Shown: positions 1 through 10,482 of the stretch, in pieces
Numbering within the stretch: the stretch's first letter is position 1
Layout of the letters: each line of letters opens with the position of its first letter
From: Agrostemma githago
Lineage: Eukaryota > Streptophyta > Magnoliopsida > Caryophyllales > Caryophyllaceae
NCBI GenBank assembly: GCA_958450325.1
Contig: OY288259.1
Location: 30,188,734 to 30,252,733, forward strand
DNA: 64,000 nt
Direction: 5' to 3'
Notes under the pieces: generated by a model
What the model saw: only the letters and a program-made list of their open reading frames with translations
Database searches by the model: none
Told to the model about the DNA's origin: nothing
Made by a program: the position numbers and the translations under genes

Positions 1-1010
1 GTCAGGTACTCCATACATACCGTGAAGAGGAGCGGAGAGAGGGGATCTCCCTGCCTCAGACCTCTCCTACCTTTGAAAAAACCAAAGCTATCCCCATTCA
101 GGCACAAGGTGTAAGCAGGAGTAGTCACACATTCCTTAAGTAATGCTGTAAAATGAGGTGGGAAGTTAAGCGCCTCTAGCATCTGAAACAAGAAGCTCCA
201 CTCAATGGAATCATACGCTTTCTGGAGGTCCACCTTAAACATGCATTTAGGGGATACCGCCTTTCTACCATACAGTCTCACAAGGTCCTGACAAATGAGA
301 ATGTTTTCCATGATGTGTCGTCCTTGGATGAACCCTCCTTGGTTTTGGGAAATCACATGGGGTAGGACATCAGCTAACCTGGCGCATAAGATCTTAGATA
401 TACATTTGTAAATAACATTGCAGCAAGCTATAAGGCGAAATTGGGATACATTCTCAGGATTGGTTACTTTCGGAATAAGAGTGATATGAGTAGCATTAAT
501 CTTCTTAAGTAACTATCCTGAGTTGAAGAAATCCTGTACAACATTGCATACCCCTTCTCCAACAATGTCCCAAGTGTCCTTGAAGAATTTACTCGAGTAT
601 CCGTCAGGACCGGGCGCTTTATCATTTGGGATACTAAACATAGTCTTTTTGATCTCCTCGTTAGTCACTGGTTTCGTTAGAATTTGTATCTGTTCAGGTC
701 CACAACTATTACCCAATTGCATAACCTTCTTGCTGATGTTTGTTGTAGGTTTGGTAGAACCAAGGAGCATCTGTTAATAATCCAGAAAGGCGTGCTGAAC
801 ACCATCATTGGACTGATAAAGGACACCTTTCATGTCTGCAATTTGTAGAACTTGGTTCAGTCTCCGTCTCGTTTTTAGGGAGCCATGGAAATACTTTGTA
901 TTGGAGTCCCCATCCATTAGTCATTGCGATTTAGCTTTCTGCTGCAAGAATTCAATCTGTGCCTCCTGTAATCGCTGGTATTGCTTCCTGTGCTCTATTT
1001 CGCTTTGAAC
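1..1010 (-). pseudogene. LINE reverse transcriptase domain, broken and partial
   Basis: Reading leftwards from about 1010: MDGDSNTKYFHGSLKTRR, then (777-513) IPNDKAPGPDGYSSKFFKD, the RT N-terminal signature of plant L1 LINEs. After an in-frame stop near 510 come HITLIPKV, QFRLIACCNVIYK, QNQGGFIQGRHIMENI, KVDLQKAYDSIEWSFL and, at the left edge, GLRQGDPLSPLLF. The catalytic FADD block lies outside the window. Stops after FNSG (about 512) and near 777 inactivate it. Confidence 0.93.
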
Positions 1011-1020
1011 CAATTTACTG

Positions 1021-1747
1021 TCAGTTGGGTTTTTCCCTCAGAAGAGCTTGTATCTTTGTCAATCTAGTATACATAATCTCCGTGCTAGCTTCAATGCAAT
1101 TAAACTTGTCTTTGTTAAGCTTTCTCAATACAGGTTTTAATTCCTTCAAATGTTTGGTGACCTGATACATTGCAGTTCCGGAAATTTGCCTCTCCCATAT
1201 CTCGTTAACAAGATCGTGGAAATCTTCGTCTTTGCTCCACATATTGAAGTATTTAAAAGGTCTATTTTTCCTGCCCTCCTGAATGTATCGTTGAACCATG
1301 CAGGGGGTGTGGTCAAAATCACCTTCAGGTAAGAAATTGGCATTGTAGTCCTCAAAATTTTGAATCCAAGCATCATTTACTAGCCACCTGTCAAGCCTGC
1401 TATAAAATCTGTCTTTAGGCCTTTGCTTATTATTCCAAGTATAGAAGGCACCCATGGAGGAACAATCCATCAACTCGCATTGGTTGATGCATTGTCGAAA
1501 ATTGATCTGCAGGAGCCTGATTGAAGGCCCCCCCCACTCTCTCATCCGGAGTCAGTACACAATTGAAATCACCACCTATAGCCCAAGAGCCAGAAATATT
1601 TCTAGCAAGTCTGCTGAGATTCTGCCAAAGGGGAATCCTGCCTTGGTCATTGTTGAACGCATACACGACAGTAAGGTTCCATCTGAGATGCGATTGTCTG
1701 TGAGAGATAATCATGTGCACATACTGGGCATTATACTCCAGATCCAA
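1021..1747 (-). pseudogene. LINE AP-type endonuclease domain, broken
   Basis: The domain nicks target DNA to prime reverse transcription. Translation from 1747 gives WNLTVVYAFNN and then IGGDFNCVLTPDERVGG, the GDFN block typical of plant L1 endonucleases. A frameshift near 1545-1430 moves the rest to another frame, with GAFYTWNN, RLDRWLVN and a late FDHTPCMV block where active enzymes have SDHSP. The N-terminal part with the first catalytic residues is missing. After the domain a lysine/glutamate-rich linker (HLKELKPVLRKLNKDKFN) leads to the RT, as is usual for ORF2. Confidence 0.9.
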
Positions 1748-1880
1748 TCAAATGTTAACATGAGATATTTGACAACTTTTAAGAAATTGAGTAAAAGTAA
1801 GGTATTATTATTGATAAATCAAATGGTTTTATGAGTTCAACTAAATTCAAGTGGGTAATTGTAGATGGCAAATTCTTGTT

Positions 1881-2133
1881 TGTGACGGAACTATCCGTCA
1901 TAAACGGGTGACGGGTCAAATAATATACATTTGGGTGAATAAGACAAAGTCATGTGCTACCCACTAACCTTGTCTTTTCTAATCCAATGGTATTATTTGA
2001 CCCGTTATTCCCTTGTGACGGATATCCGTCACAAGGGAATAACGGGTCAAATAATATCATTGGATTAGAAAAGGCAAGGTTAGTGGGTAGCACATGACTT
2101 TGTCTTATTCACCCAAATGTATATTATTTGACC
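1881..2133. repeat. Foldback (MITE-like) palindrome, about 110-bp arms
   Basis: 1914-2133 is an almost perfect inverted repeat centred at 2023/2024 on GACGGATATCCGTC. Each arm is 110 bp and I find only two mismatches by eye. There is no spacer, so a single strand would fold completely. To the left, 1881-1913 holds a smaller palindrome (TGACGGAACTATCCGTCA) and CGGGTGACGGGTC, which have no partner on the right. The right arm therefore looks truncated at 2133. No coding capacity is seen. I could not find a clear target-site duplication. Confidence 0.85.
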
Positions 2134-2147
2134 GGAAATTTACTCAT

Positions 2148-4496
2148 TGTAGGTACCTAGATTTGTACCTGGAGGCTACGGGAGCGTCCGACAAACACTC
2201 GATGATGATCGTACTGCAACACAACGCGACTTTACGATGTTTCGAATGATTTTTCTATAAAATGGATCAAATAATTACTCGGAAAAATTAATTCAACATC
2301 TAGACGGTCTTAGTCGAGTCGTTTCAGTTGCGTTAACACTAGTTATAGTCAATTCCGACTCCGGGATCCCGAATCGGTCATGAAATGCAAAGTCAAACCC
2401 GAGTCAACAGGCCAAACCCGAGTCGAGCATCGAAACCCAAACCGAACACGAGGGTAAGCCCATGGGTGCGTCTAGAAGCCTTAGGAAGGAAGTCATCGCG
2501 TCAAAATATCTTGAGATTACGTCTCTTTCCGTTTTGGAAATTAAAGTTTTCCAAATCTCGACCTCGAAAACTCAACTGCATTAGGTGTCGGGCCTCAGAA
2601 TCGAGTCGCTAGGACCCCCGGGCCTCAAAATCAAGGCGCACGAGATGTCGCGCCTGTGCCCTCGAATCCAGTCTCAAGAAAACAATATATACCCCGTCCC
2701 CTTGACCATTCAAAACAACATTCAACGATCAAGAGTTCATTAACTCAGCAGATTTGCGATTAAATCGTTTCGTTCGATTTCTTCCGGGTTCATAATTCGT
2801 ACGAGATTAAAAAGGGTTTCGAACAAACAAAGAATTCTTATTCTTTGTAGTCAAATTTTCTCGAACATACTACTCGAAGTCTCGTCGAAATTACCGCAGA
2901 CCACGGTATTCAAGACAAACGGGTCGAATTAATCTGATTCCTATCAGAATTAATTCCAATGTTCCTACGCTTGTCGAGTTTATAATTACCTACGTCGATA
3001 CGAAAGTTGTCTCTCTATCCACACTTTATCGCTTTCCTTTAAATAAGGGTCGAGCTCGGCGGGTGCACTCCATCCAATCAGCTCAAACATGCATCTTATT
3101 GTCGCCCTATAAGGATTCATAATCCGCCCAATCGACACGTACACATGCAGTTCTCATTCCAGGTATGGTATACAACTCTTGCTCCTACTTGGTACCCGTC
3201 GTAGTGCATGTCCGATCGACCCCCTAGACCAAACCGCCCAAAATACGTAACGTCTACAAATTCAACCCAAAATTACTAAAACAACTAAATCCGAGTAGTC
3301 ATTATAGATCCATTCTTTATCGTCTATACGTATTTCCTTTAGTGTACATTCTAAGGGTGCAATTCTTCAAACACGAATTGCTTATGCTCTCGCACATTTA
3401 CCGCTTTCCTTGCATGATTTACCGCTTTTATGACCTTAATCGCATGCTAAATCACCTAATCTGAAGCCAACACATAAACAACCAACACTAATCAAACCCA
3501 AAAGCTGCATCTAAACCCCAACACTCAGCACTAGGCGCACGACCTCGTGCGCCTGAATACTGAGACGCCAGGGGTGCTGCGCTCGACTTTGTGTGCGTTT
3601 CAGTGTCTGGTCAGTTCAAACAAAACGAGTAGTGGTCTAGTTCTGTACTAGTCCAGGCTGTCAATCTGTCGCGCCTCAGGAGCAGAACGCACAGGAGTGT
3701 GCACCTGATTCTTGAACCGCATGGTTTTCCGCGTCTTTATTAATACCGTATAGACGCACTTTAAGCAGAATATATATCAGGTAAGGTATATCACGAGATC
3801 CGACTAATATCCGTATTATCAAGTTAAAACGAATTTGCTAATACGTATAATAACTAGTATTCTCTACTCTCCTACGTGCACATGAATATAGCATGCAAAG
3901 AATGTAAAAACACTTACTTCGACAACAATATACTTGTTCTTAAACCAACCGACATAGCAAATACATAGGGTTGAAAATGATTGGTTGTTACAGTTTTACA
4001 CCACATTAGAACGAGATACATTTGACATCCATTGACTAGTAGAGACCGCTACGTGCGGGCGAGATTGAGTGTCAATAGTCTAATAATATTGACTTCCCAA
4101 TACGTACCCTCACCCCTTACTAAGAAGCTAAGGTTTTCTGGATGTCCGAAACCATTGGTAACGAGAGTCATTCTCGACATGGTGTGCTTAAGGGTACAAC
4201 TCTTTTTGTTTAGGTCCCCATGTCACTCAATTTTGAGCCGACCAAGGATTGAACTTGACTTGAACGGTGTCCGAACCCCCATAATTGTTGGGTGGAGACT
4301 CAAAAATCACATCACGAATTTGGTTCCACTAAACGGTCGCTAGACCAAATGATCGGACCTTTAAACATTTACAACCACATCTCGATCGATTTCAACGAAA
4401 ACATAGATGCGCCCATACATCTATCTACTACAACCCAAATATCATCAACCAAATCGAGGTCTCACACATCACCCCGAACGCGGGATCGGACCGGCC
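2148..4496 (+). repeat. LTR of the Tat-M family, plus orientation, 3' truncated
   Basis: This stretch is the inverse of the LTR at 24071-26194. Starting at TGTAGGTACCTAGATTT it aligns without gaps to the start of that LTR read on the minus strand, and matching blocks continue to GATCGGACCGGCC at 4496. There homology stops, about 100 bp before the expected LTR end, and no primer site follows. A TATA-like element is at 2686-2691. The block near 4030-4200 (TAGTAGAGACCGC, CGTACCCTCACCCCTTACT) also matches the Tat-P LTRs, placing both in one lineage. Codon-like ORFs inside are chance. Confidence 0.85.
2576..2691 (+). promoter_or_regulatory. Probable LTR promoter with GC-rich repeated boxes and TATA
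   Basis: TATATA (2686-2691) is preceded by a GC-rich stretch of repeated GGGCCTCA, GGCGCACGAG and CGCGCCTG boxes. The corresponding place in the other family copy has CGCCT..AGGCG half-sites and then CTATAAATA. The assignment follows from position within the LTR; no transcript data are available. Confidence 0.5.
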
Positions 4497-4544
4497 TTCT
4501 ATGGTCCGTAGTGATGAGGCGGTCCGTGGCTAGATCGGGGATTG

Positions 4545-5720
4545 TTTTGGAACGTGACGCTTACAGTATGTCTCATGCTCTGGTGAGTTCGCACATTACC
4601 GACCACTTCGAGAGGGTGGCGGTATTAGACGGTCGAGTACCAACACACCGGTGCAGGATGCCCGTCTGTGGTTGTGGTACTTCCTAGGATCGACCGACTC
4701 CTCGGATAAGGGCGAGAGGCTTAGTACTAGGATTTTGCCTTTCCTGGCTGATTTAGATTAGCTGGGACGTTTCGGTTGGTTGACCGCGGCTTTCGCGGAG
4801 ATGACCCGTTGCTTACAAGTCAAGGTGAGGCCACTGAAGGTCAACTCAGGCTCGGCTTTACCCATCGTGGGTCCAGGTCTTGTGCTGGAGGTTAGTTTTG
4901 CCTCTGTATCTGGTTTTAGGATTTTGCTTGGCTCGGTTGGCTTTTGATGTTTTTGGGTTTTCTTGCAGGCTTGGGTCTATTCCTACTTCTCTCGATTGAC
5001 ACCTAAGATGGTGCGTGCTCATCCGGTTAGGTTTCCGGTTTGGATTGAGTGGAGGTTAGCTCAGGCCACGAGCATGACGAGTCACTACCCGTCGGAGAAT
5101 GTGCTTGTGAACCAGCTGCGCCTTGAAGATGTAAGTTTCCTTCTTACGGTTTGTTTTTCTTAGTAACCCTCAAGGTTTATGATTATTGAAGTGTCGGTTA
5201 TGATTATGTAGTTTGTGGCCCATCCTTGGGCCGACTATGAGGGTCTGCCCGAGTACGTGGGGGCAGAGTTGAGGCCCAGGAGCTACTGGAGGATGCTTCT
5301 TCCTGCGTTGGTTCCCCCGGTGTGGTACCTGGGCGAACGGTTGGTGCGTAAGTGCTTATATGACGATTTCATGGTGCCGGTTGGTCCTCCGTGGACCGTG
5401 TTTAGACCACCGACCGTCGCAGAGGTCCAAGAAGCTAGGGATGGAGAGGGAGGCAATGCGCTACTAGTGTCGGGTGCCTCCTATCTGTCCCACGTCTGTC
5501 AGCGTCTAGCTTGCCACAACCTCGTGGTGAGTATTTGGTTATTTGTTTTGCTTTATGGTTTAGTATATGCCTATATTCTTAGCGGTTTGCTTTTCCTTCA
5601 GCTGGCCGACAACAGGTCATGGAGATCCGCCAGGGCAGGACAAGTCGAATGCTAGGAAGACCGCGGTGCTAGAGGATAAGGAGGCGACTCAAGGCAATGT
5701 CACTAAGTGCTTGCCAAAGA
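4545..5720 (+). pseudogene. Plant mobile domain (PMD, MAIN-like) gene, antisense within Tat-M
   Basis: Exon-like blocks are DAYSMSHALVSSHITDHFE (about 4556-4612), VQDARLWLWYFLG to RCLQVKVRPL (about 4650-4890, with a stop after LADLD), AWVYSYFSRLTPKMVR (4969-5130) and FVAHPWADYEGLPEYVG plus VPPVWYLGERLVRKCL (5212-5526). Between them lie short introns with GT..AG ends: 4891-4968, 5131-5211 and 5527-5601. Order and motifs match PMD proteins (LL.WYFLG, F..LADLD, AW.YSYF). PMD proteins occur both as host genes and as passengers of MULE and gypsy elements. It is opposite in strand to the integrase, matching the antisense extra ORF known in Tat elements. A frameshift near 4645 and the stop make it a pseudogene. 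Confidence 0.75.
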
Positions 5721-6137
5721 CAATGTGACCGATCCTAGTGCCGTCAGTTCATCTAAACAAGGCAAGACTGACAAGACCCATAGTGAAAGTGTGAGTGATG
5801 AGTGGAAATATGATTGGCTGGGCTCACCTTTGGCTAGGGTGGTGGAAGCTTGTGTTCGGAGGGGTCGATGGTGAGAGACCCTAACAAGCACACCTGAATG
5901 GCAAGAAAAAGGGAAAGTTGGACCGGTAGAGTCTAGTCGTTTAGTACTATGTTCAATTAATATATATTATGTGGCATATTAGTACTAATGTTTTTTGTAG
6001 GGTTTTGACACATTGTCATTTTCCGGGGTAGTCGGATTTCGGATGCTCGATGTAAAGGGCCTCGACAAAGGCTCGATTTAGTTGATTATTATTTTTTTAT
6101 TAATGAGAAGCACATTTTTTTTAAATTTTTTTATGGT
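5721..6137. other. Noncoding spacer in Tat-M
   Basis: No protein similarity is recognised. It may include the degraded last exon of the PMD gene and the intergenic part between PMD and integrase. A T-rich stretch at 6085-6132 precedes the tandem repeat. Confidence 0.5.
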
Positions 6138-6392
6138 GGCTCGCAAACTCGATTCTTCATTTTACCTGGAGAGCCCTTTTGGGTTATCACTCCGTCCTCG
6201 GCTCACCGTTTTGTTTCGTTTTTTTTTACGCCTCGCAACTCGATTCTTCATTTTGCCCGGAGCGCCTTTTCGGGTTTTCACCCCGTCCTTGGCTCGTCAT
6301 TTTTTTTGTCACAACGGCTCGCCACTCATTTCTTCATTTTATCCGGGGCGCCCTTTTGGGTTTTCACCCCGTCCTCGGCTCGTCGTTTGTGC
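6138..6392. repeat. Three diverged tandem units of about 85-93 bp
   Basis: Units begin near 6138, 6231 and 6315. Each has CTCGCNACTC, ATTCTTCATTTT, a GGAGCGCC-like box, CTTTTGGGTTTTCACC and CCGTCCTCGGCTC, followed by a T-rich spacer. A further partial GGGTTTTCACCC occurs at 6628. They lie downstream of integrase in element sense, where Tat-lineage elements often carry tandem repeats. Confidence 0.8.
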
Positions 6393-6660
6393 TTCGTCAT
6401 TGAAATCACTCGTTAACCGGAACGCAGGGGAGGAGTTCCTATTTCGATGTTAATCGAGTAATCGATTTTTTTGTTATTTTTTGTTGGTTGTACCCTTGAA
6501 AGGGTTGCCTAAGTATCCGTGTTTGAGCGGAATCAAGACATGTTCGTAGTTCATATTAGATGAGAGTGATTTTGCTTTAGATTCGTTATGCCAAATATCG
6601 ATGCGAATTATTTTTAAGCATTTTGCATGGGTTTTCACCCTAGTTTAGAGATCAGGATGA
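6393..6660. other. Spacer after the Tat-M pol 3' end
   Basis: T-rich sequence without recognisable coding content. In element sense it lies just downstream of the last readable pol residues (TNMDKLKRYY, ending near 6664). Confidence 0.45.
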
Positions 6661-7740
6661 GCTTGCGGAGGAAGTTAGGGGTAGTATCGTTTGAGTTTGT
6701 CCATGTTGGTTGGGGTCGAGAACTCTTGACCGTTTGGGTCAGTAAAGATCATGGCGCCCCCAGTGAGTATCTTCTTGACGAGACAGGGGCCCGTCCAATT
6801 TCATTTGAATTTCCCTCTAGGTTCGACGGGAAGGGGTGCTCTAATGGATTTGACCACTAAGTCTCCCTCGTGTATGTTTCGGGATTTGACTCGTTTGTTA
6901 AAGGCTCGTTGTATTCTTTTTTGGTAGGCTTGCACGTTGGACAATGCGTGTATTCTGCGCTTATCTACTAGCTCATCGTAACGTTTTTGGTTCCATTCTT
7001 CTTCGGGAATGCCGCTTTCGGCTAGTATCCTTAGTGAGGGTATTTCTAATTCTATGGGTTGCACGACTTCGGAGCCGTATGTAGGTTAGGTAGTTGGGTG
7101 TGGCCCCGGCGGGAGTTCGGTAGGAGGTTCGGCATCCCCATAATGCGAAGGGTATTTTGTTTGGCCAATCCCGATAGTTGTCTGTCATTTTCTTAAGGAT
7201 GGCGACGATGGTTTTGTTGGCTGCCTCTACAGCTCTGTTTGTCTAAGGTCTGTAGGGTGAGGATTTGTGTCTTTGGATTTTGTATTTGTCTAGGAGTTTT
7301 TGGGTGTCGGCCCTAAAATGAGCCCCCTGATCACTGATGATTTCGTGTGGTATGCCGTAGCGACAGATTATGTTGTTTTGTAGGAGTTTGATTACTTGTT
7401 TGGAGGTTAGTATGGTGTAAGAGGCTGCTTCTACCCATTTGGTAAAGAAATCAACGGCTACTAGTATAAAACGGTGTCCGCCGGTTCCGGATGAGTGTAC
7501 TTTTCCTATGATGTCAATTCTCCAGGTAGAGAAGGGCCAGGGTGTGGTTGTGGTGTGGAGTGGGTATGGTGGTAGGTGTTGGATGTTGGCAAATATTTGG
7601 CAGTTGTGACAGTGACGCACGTGACGCCGACAGTCTGCCTCTAGGGTGACCCATTAATAGCCTAATCTCATTATTTTTCGGGTTAATAGGTGTGTGCTCA
7701 TGCGGGGTCTGCATTCCCCGTCATGCAATTCTTCAATGAC
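6661..7740 (-). pseudogene. Tat-M integrase, broken by stops and a frameshift
   Basis: Integrase joins retrotransposon cDNA to chromosomal DNA. Reading leftwards: ELHDGECRPRMS, LLTRKIMRLGY-stop-WVTLEADC and RHCHNCQIFA (HHCC zinc-binding region, 7740-7590); core D in WRIDIIGKV (about 7530), second D in IISDQGAHF (about 7340), catalytic E in NRAVEAANKTI (about 7220) after a stop that replaces the usual Q/N codon; then FALWGCRTSYRTPAGATP, a frameshift near 7090, and AFNKRVKSR..GDLVV and GGAMIFTDPNGQEF near the C-terminus. The pattern is typical of the Tat lineage. At least three stops and one frameshift inactivate it. Confidence 0.93.
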
Positions 7741-8390
7741 TTTTTCGGATTGGGTTTTGTTTATACATTTGAGTACTCCTTGTGGGGTTCGTTTGTATAG
7801 TAATCCTTGGTTTAGGACGTAGTGGCGGCTTGTATTCTTAAGGCTGTTTTGTTTTTGGTGTTTTTGTTAGGTGGGTATGATCCGTCGGTTTTGAATTCTA
7901 GGATCGCTTTGTACCAGGGTTCTTCGGGGATGTCATCGGTTTCGAAGATTTGGATGTAGGCGGGTTGCTCGCTTCTCTCTACGCAGATAGACATGGAGAA
8001 AAGGTTGTCGGGCATGTTTATTAGTGAGGCTAATTTGGATAGGGCGTCAGCGAATTGGTTTCCATCGCGGGGTATGTGTATGAAGTTGATTTCGGTGAAC
8101 TCTCAGGATATTGTTTCTATTTCGATTTGGTACGGGGCTAGGCTCTCACTATAGACCTTCCAAGTGCCCGTGGCTTGGTTGACTACTAAGGATGAATCTC
8201 CATGGACTCTAAGGTTTTTTACTCCTAGAGTTACGACGGCTTTTAGCCCTATTAGGCAAGCTTCATATTCGGTTGCGTTGTTGGTTATTGGGAAGTCTAG
8301 TTTGTCGGTGGTAGCCTATTGGTTGTTGGTTGTGTGGTTTTCTCATGTTGTGTTTTTTGGTTGGGAAGTCAGTTGTGGATTGAGCTTAGG
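7741..8390 (-). pseudogene. Tat-M RNase H domain and linker, broken
   Basis: This domain degrades the RNA strand of the RNA/DNA hybrid. Translation leftwards from about 8300 gives NNATEYEACLIGLKAVV, VHGDSSLVVNQATG and, after an in-frame stop near 8103, FIHIPRDGNQFADALSKLAS. These are the catalytic E, D and D blocks of the archaeal-type RNase H common in Tat elements. The linker (8015-7812, SICVERSEQPAYIQI, WYKAILEFKTDGSYPPN) leads to integrase. The reverse transcriptase that should precede it is absent. Confidence 0.88.
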
Positions 8391-8597
8391 GTAATCGTTC
8401 CTGATCTCTTTTTAGGGTGAAATTCAGTGGGCCGTTTGTTGTAGCCCTTATGCTTTAATTAATTGCTATCGATAAGTGGCATAGTATCGAGTTTCAAGTG
8501 AGAAAGTGCATAATTATAAATCGAGCAATTGTCGAGGCACGTTTGTAAAAAAGAACCGTTTTATTGATATGATTAATAAGTGGGCTAGGTGCCCGAG
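8391..8597. other. Degraded Tat-M sequence between RNase H and the solo LTR
   Basis: No reading frame matches protease or reverse transcriptase. The last five bases, CCGAG (8593-8597), form one copy of an imperfect target-site duplication for the solo LTR that follows. Confidence 0.5.
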
Positions 8598-9616
8598 TGA
8601 TGCGCGCTGTCGCTGACACGCATGCAAACAATATTTTTAGTCCCAACTCACTACTATGTAGTAGCGGCAAGTCGAGGTCGAACCACAGGGAGGCGGTTAA
8701 TTGTTGTCGGTCAAAGTCTAAGGTTTAGTTGCGATTGGGATTGAGATGAGGGTTTTGGGATGAGAGGAGTGAACTAATGCTAGCGAGCTAAACGACTAAA
8801 GCTAGAAACAATAATGGGAAAGGCATTGGGGAGAGCCGGGATTCAGAAATTGGGGTCTAAGAGTCTCGGAATCGAGTTTTAGTCACAACGTTGATAAGGG
8901 AGAATGCCACCTTTCGGTTTCTTCACCCAACTTACCTAAAAACCCATTTTCGCGGCGAAAAAGGGTAAATCTCAAATTAAGGTAACTCCTACCCCGAGTT
9001 TCCCCATATTGATAAGAGTGAGTCAAGGTCAATCTAGCTGCAGTCTAGGTCAACAAAGACACAAAAACCTCAAACTTGATAAATCAACAAGTAAACAACC
9101 CACCAACATCCCTCGATTCAAATAATCCAAATCCTCATCCCTAAATTCCCCAACAAGAAATCTACTCACTAATCATAATAGAGAACAACAAAACACTAAT
9201 AAAAGAGAGATTAACTAAGGCATGCATAATAACTAAATCTAGAGTAAATGATAACTAAATGATAAGGAAACTATACTAACAAATAACATTAAGGAGGAGA
9301 AATAAACTACCACATAAACTATGGAGAAACTAACAAAGGAGAGAGAAAAACATAAACTAATTAATGGAGAAAGGGAGAGGAAAGAGACTACCAATTACGG
9401 AGAAGACTAAGGAGGAAGATGAAGATTAACATAAAAATTGAATCTTGGAAGAAATAATACAAGAACTTGTCACCAATCCTTGCAAAATTCTTCAATCTTC
9501 AACATAAAAACACAAATCTTCAGCTAAAGATGGAAGCTTGATTGAGACTTGTTGAGTAGAATTAATCTAATACTAATAAGTTTTACTAAATCTATGGTGA
9601 TTTTACTATGGAAGCT

Positions 9617-9648
<32 letters not shown>
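9617..9648. repeat. (ACT)n microsatellite
   Basis: About ten tandem ACT/CTA trinucleotides inside the solo LTR, in the transcribed part downstream of the TATA box in element sense. Confidence 0.95.
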
Positions 9649-9729
9649 ATACAATAGAGATCCTCTACACTACCCCTACCCTAAGAGGATCACTTATGGC
9701 ACAAGAATGAAATAAAACCCTAGGTTTAC

Positions 9730-10070
9730 TATATATACTAATCCTTAATGGGTCACACAATCTTAAGGCCCATAATCCAATTCCTCTTCTTTAAGCTAGA
9801 ACTTCACTCTTTGCATCTTCATAGGGCAAAAGTTCACCCTACGGTTGACGAGCTAGCACCACCGGGTGAAACTTCACCCGGTGAAAGTTTTTTCTCATTT
9901 TGCGATTTTTGCACTTTTCTCCATCGGGGGAAATTTCACCCGGTGGGCGAAATTTCGCCCGCTCATTTCGCCCGGTGGTGAGTGTCTACCAAAATCTTCG
10001 AGAGGTGGAAAATGCCGTAGGGCGAAATTTCGCCCGGTGGTGACTCATCGGGTGAAACGTCACCCGGTGA
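9730..10070 (-). promoter_or_regulatory. LTR promoter: palindrome cluster upstream of TATA
   Basis: In element sense a cluster of near-palindromes at 10070-9863 precedes TATATATA at 9737-9730. The units are variants of CGGGTGAAACTTCACCCG and GGGCGAAATTTCGCCC. Several units differ by paired changes that keep the two halves complementary (GGGTGA/TCACCC versus GGGCGA/TCGCCC). The same arrangement stands in the Ath-F LTR. A promoter role is inferred from the TATA box. Confidence 0.65.
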
Positions 10071-10369
10071 TCCTCCGCCTCTTTTCCGTCTCTTTCTTTG
10101 TCAATCGATTGAATTATTTGAACTTTCAGTCGTGTGCTTTGCTCTTTGGACTGTATCTCTCGCTTTCATGCTCATAAAGCTCGGCTACGTTTTCGGTCGA
10201 AAATCCTATCAAAATAGACAGAAAACTACCAAAAACACGTAAAATGCAAAAGAGAGATACTAATGCGAGAATTACTCAAAATAAGGCGATAATCGCACTC
10301 TAGTCTCGCAAAACGGAGGAAAAATGGGTTAAAATGGGAGGAAAAACGGTCCAAATTCGACACACAACA

Positions 10370-10482
10370 CCGGGATATTGTTTAGTGGGGAGGTGGAAGA
10401 CAGGTTCCCTCGCACCTCCTTGACTCGATACGAAAATAAAGAAAACATTTATTATTATTTTAAGAATAGGCTCTAAGATGAA
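10370..10482. other. Short Tat-M stretch between gag end and solo LTR
   Basis: No protease or reverse transcriptase similarity is visible. Together with 8391-8597 this is all that remains between gag and RNase H, so the protease-RT part was lost before or together with the solo-LTR insertion. Confidence 0.5.

Larger units (their letters stand above)
1..1760 (-). mobile_element. L1-type LINE, ORF2 portion (degraded, runs off left edge)
   Basis: On the minus strand this stretch reads as one non-LTR retrotransposon ORF2: an endonuclease domain (about 1747-1150), a linker (about 1150-780) and a reverse transcriptase (about 777-1). Frames change at least twice and several stops are in frame, so it is dead. 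The end of the RT and the 3' tail lie beyond the left edge. No endonuclease N-terminus is seen above about 1760, where the flank of the foldback repeat begins. The ORF1-like start of a LINE in the same orientation sits at 26195-26690, so the two pieces may be one LINE split by the intervening elements. Confidence 0.93.
8598..10369 (-). mobile_element. Solo LTR, Athila-like, 1772 bp
   Basis: In minus orientation it runs from TGTTGTGTGTCGAATTTGG to GCGCGCATCA, TG..CA as expected. It aligns end to end with the 5' LTR of Ath-F (40174-42010), for example at GAGACTAGAGTGCGATTATCGCC and the GACCTCGACTTRCC block near the 3' end. Flanks are CCGAG (8593-8597) and CCGGG (10370-10374), a five-base duplication with one mismatch. 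There is no primer site, coding region or second LTR, so it is a solo LTR left by recombination. Confidence 0.88.
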
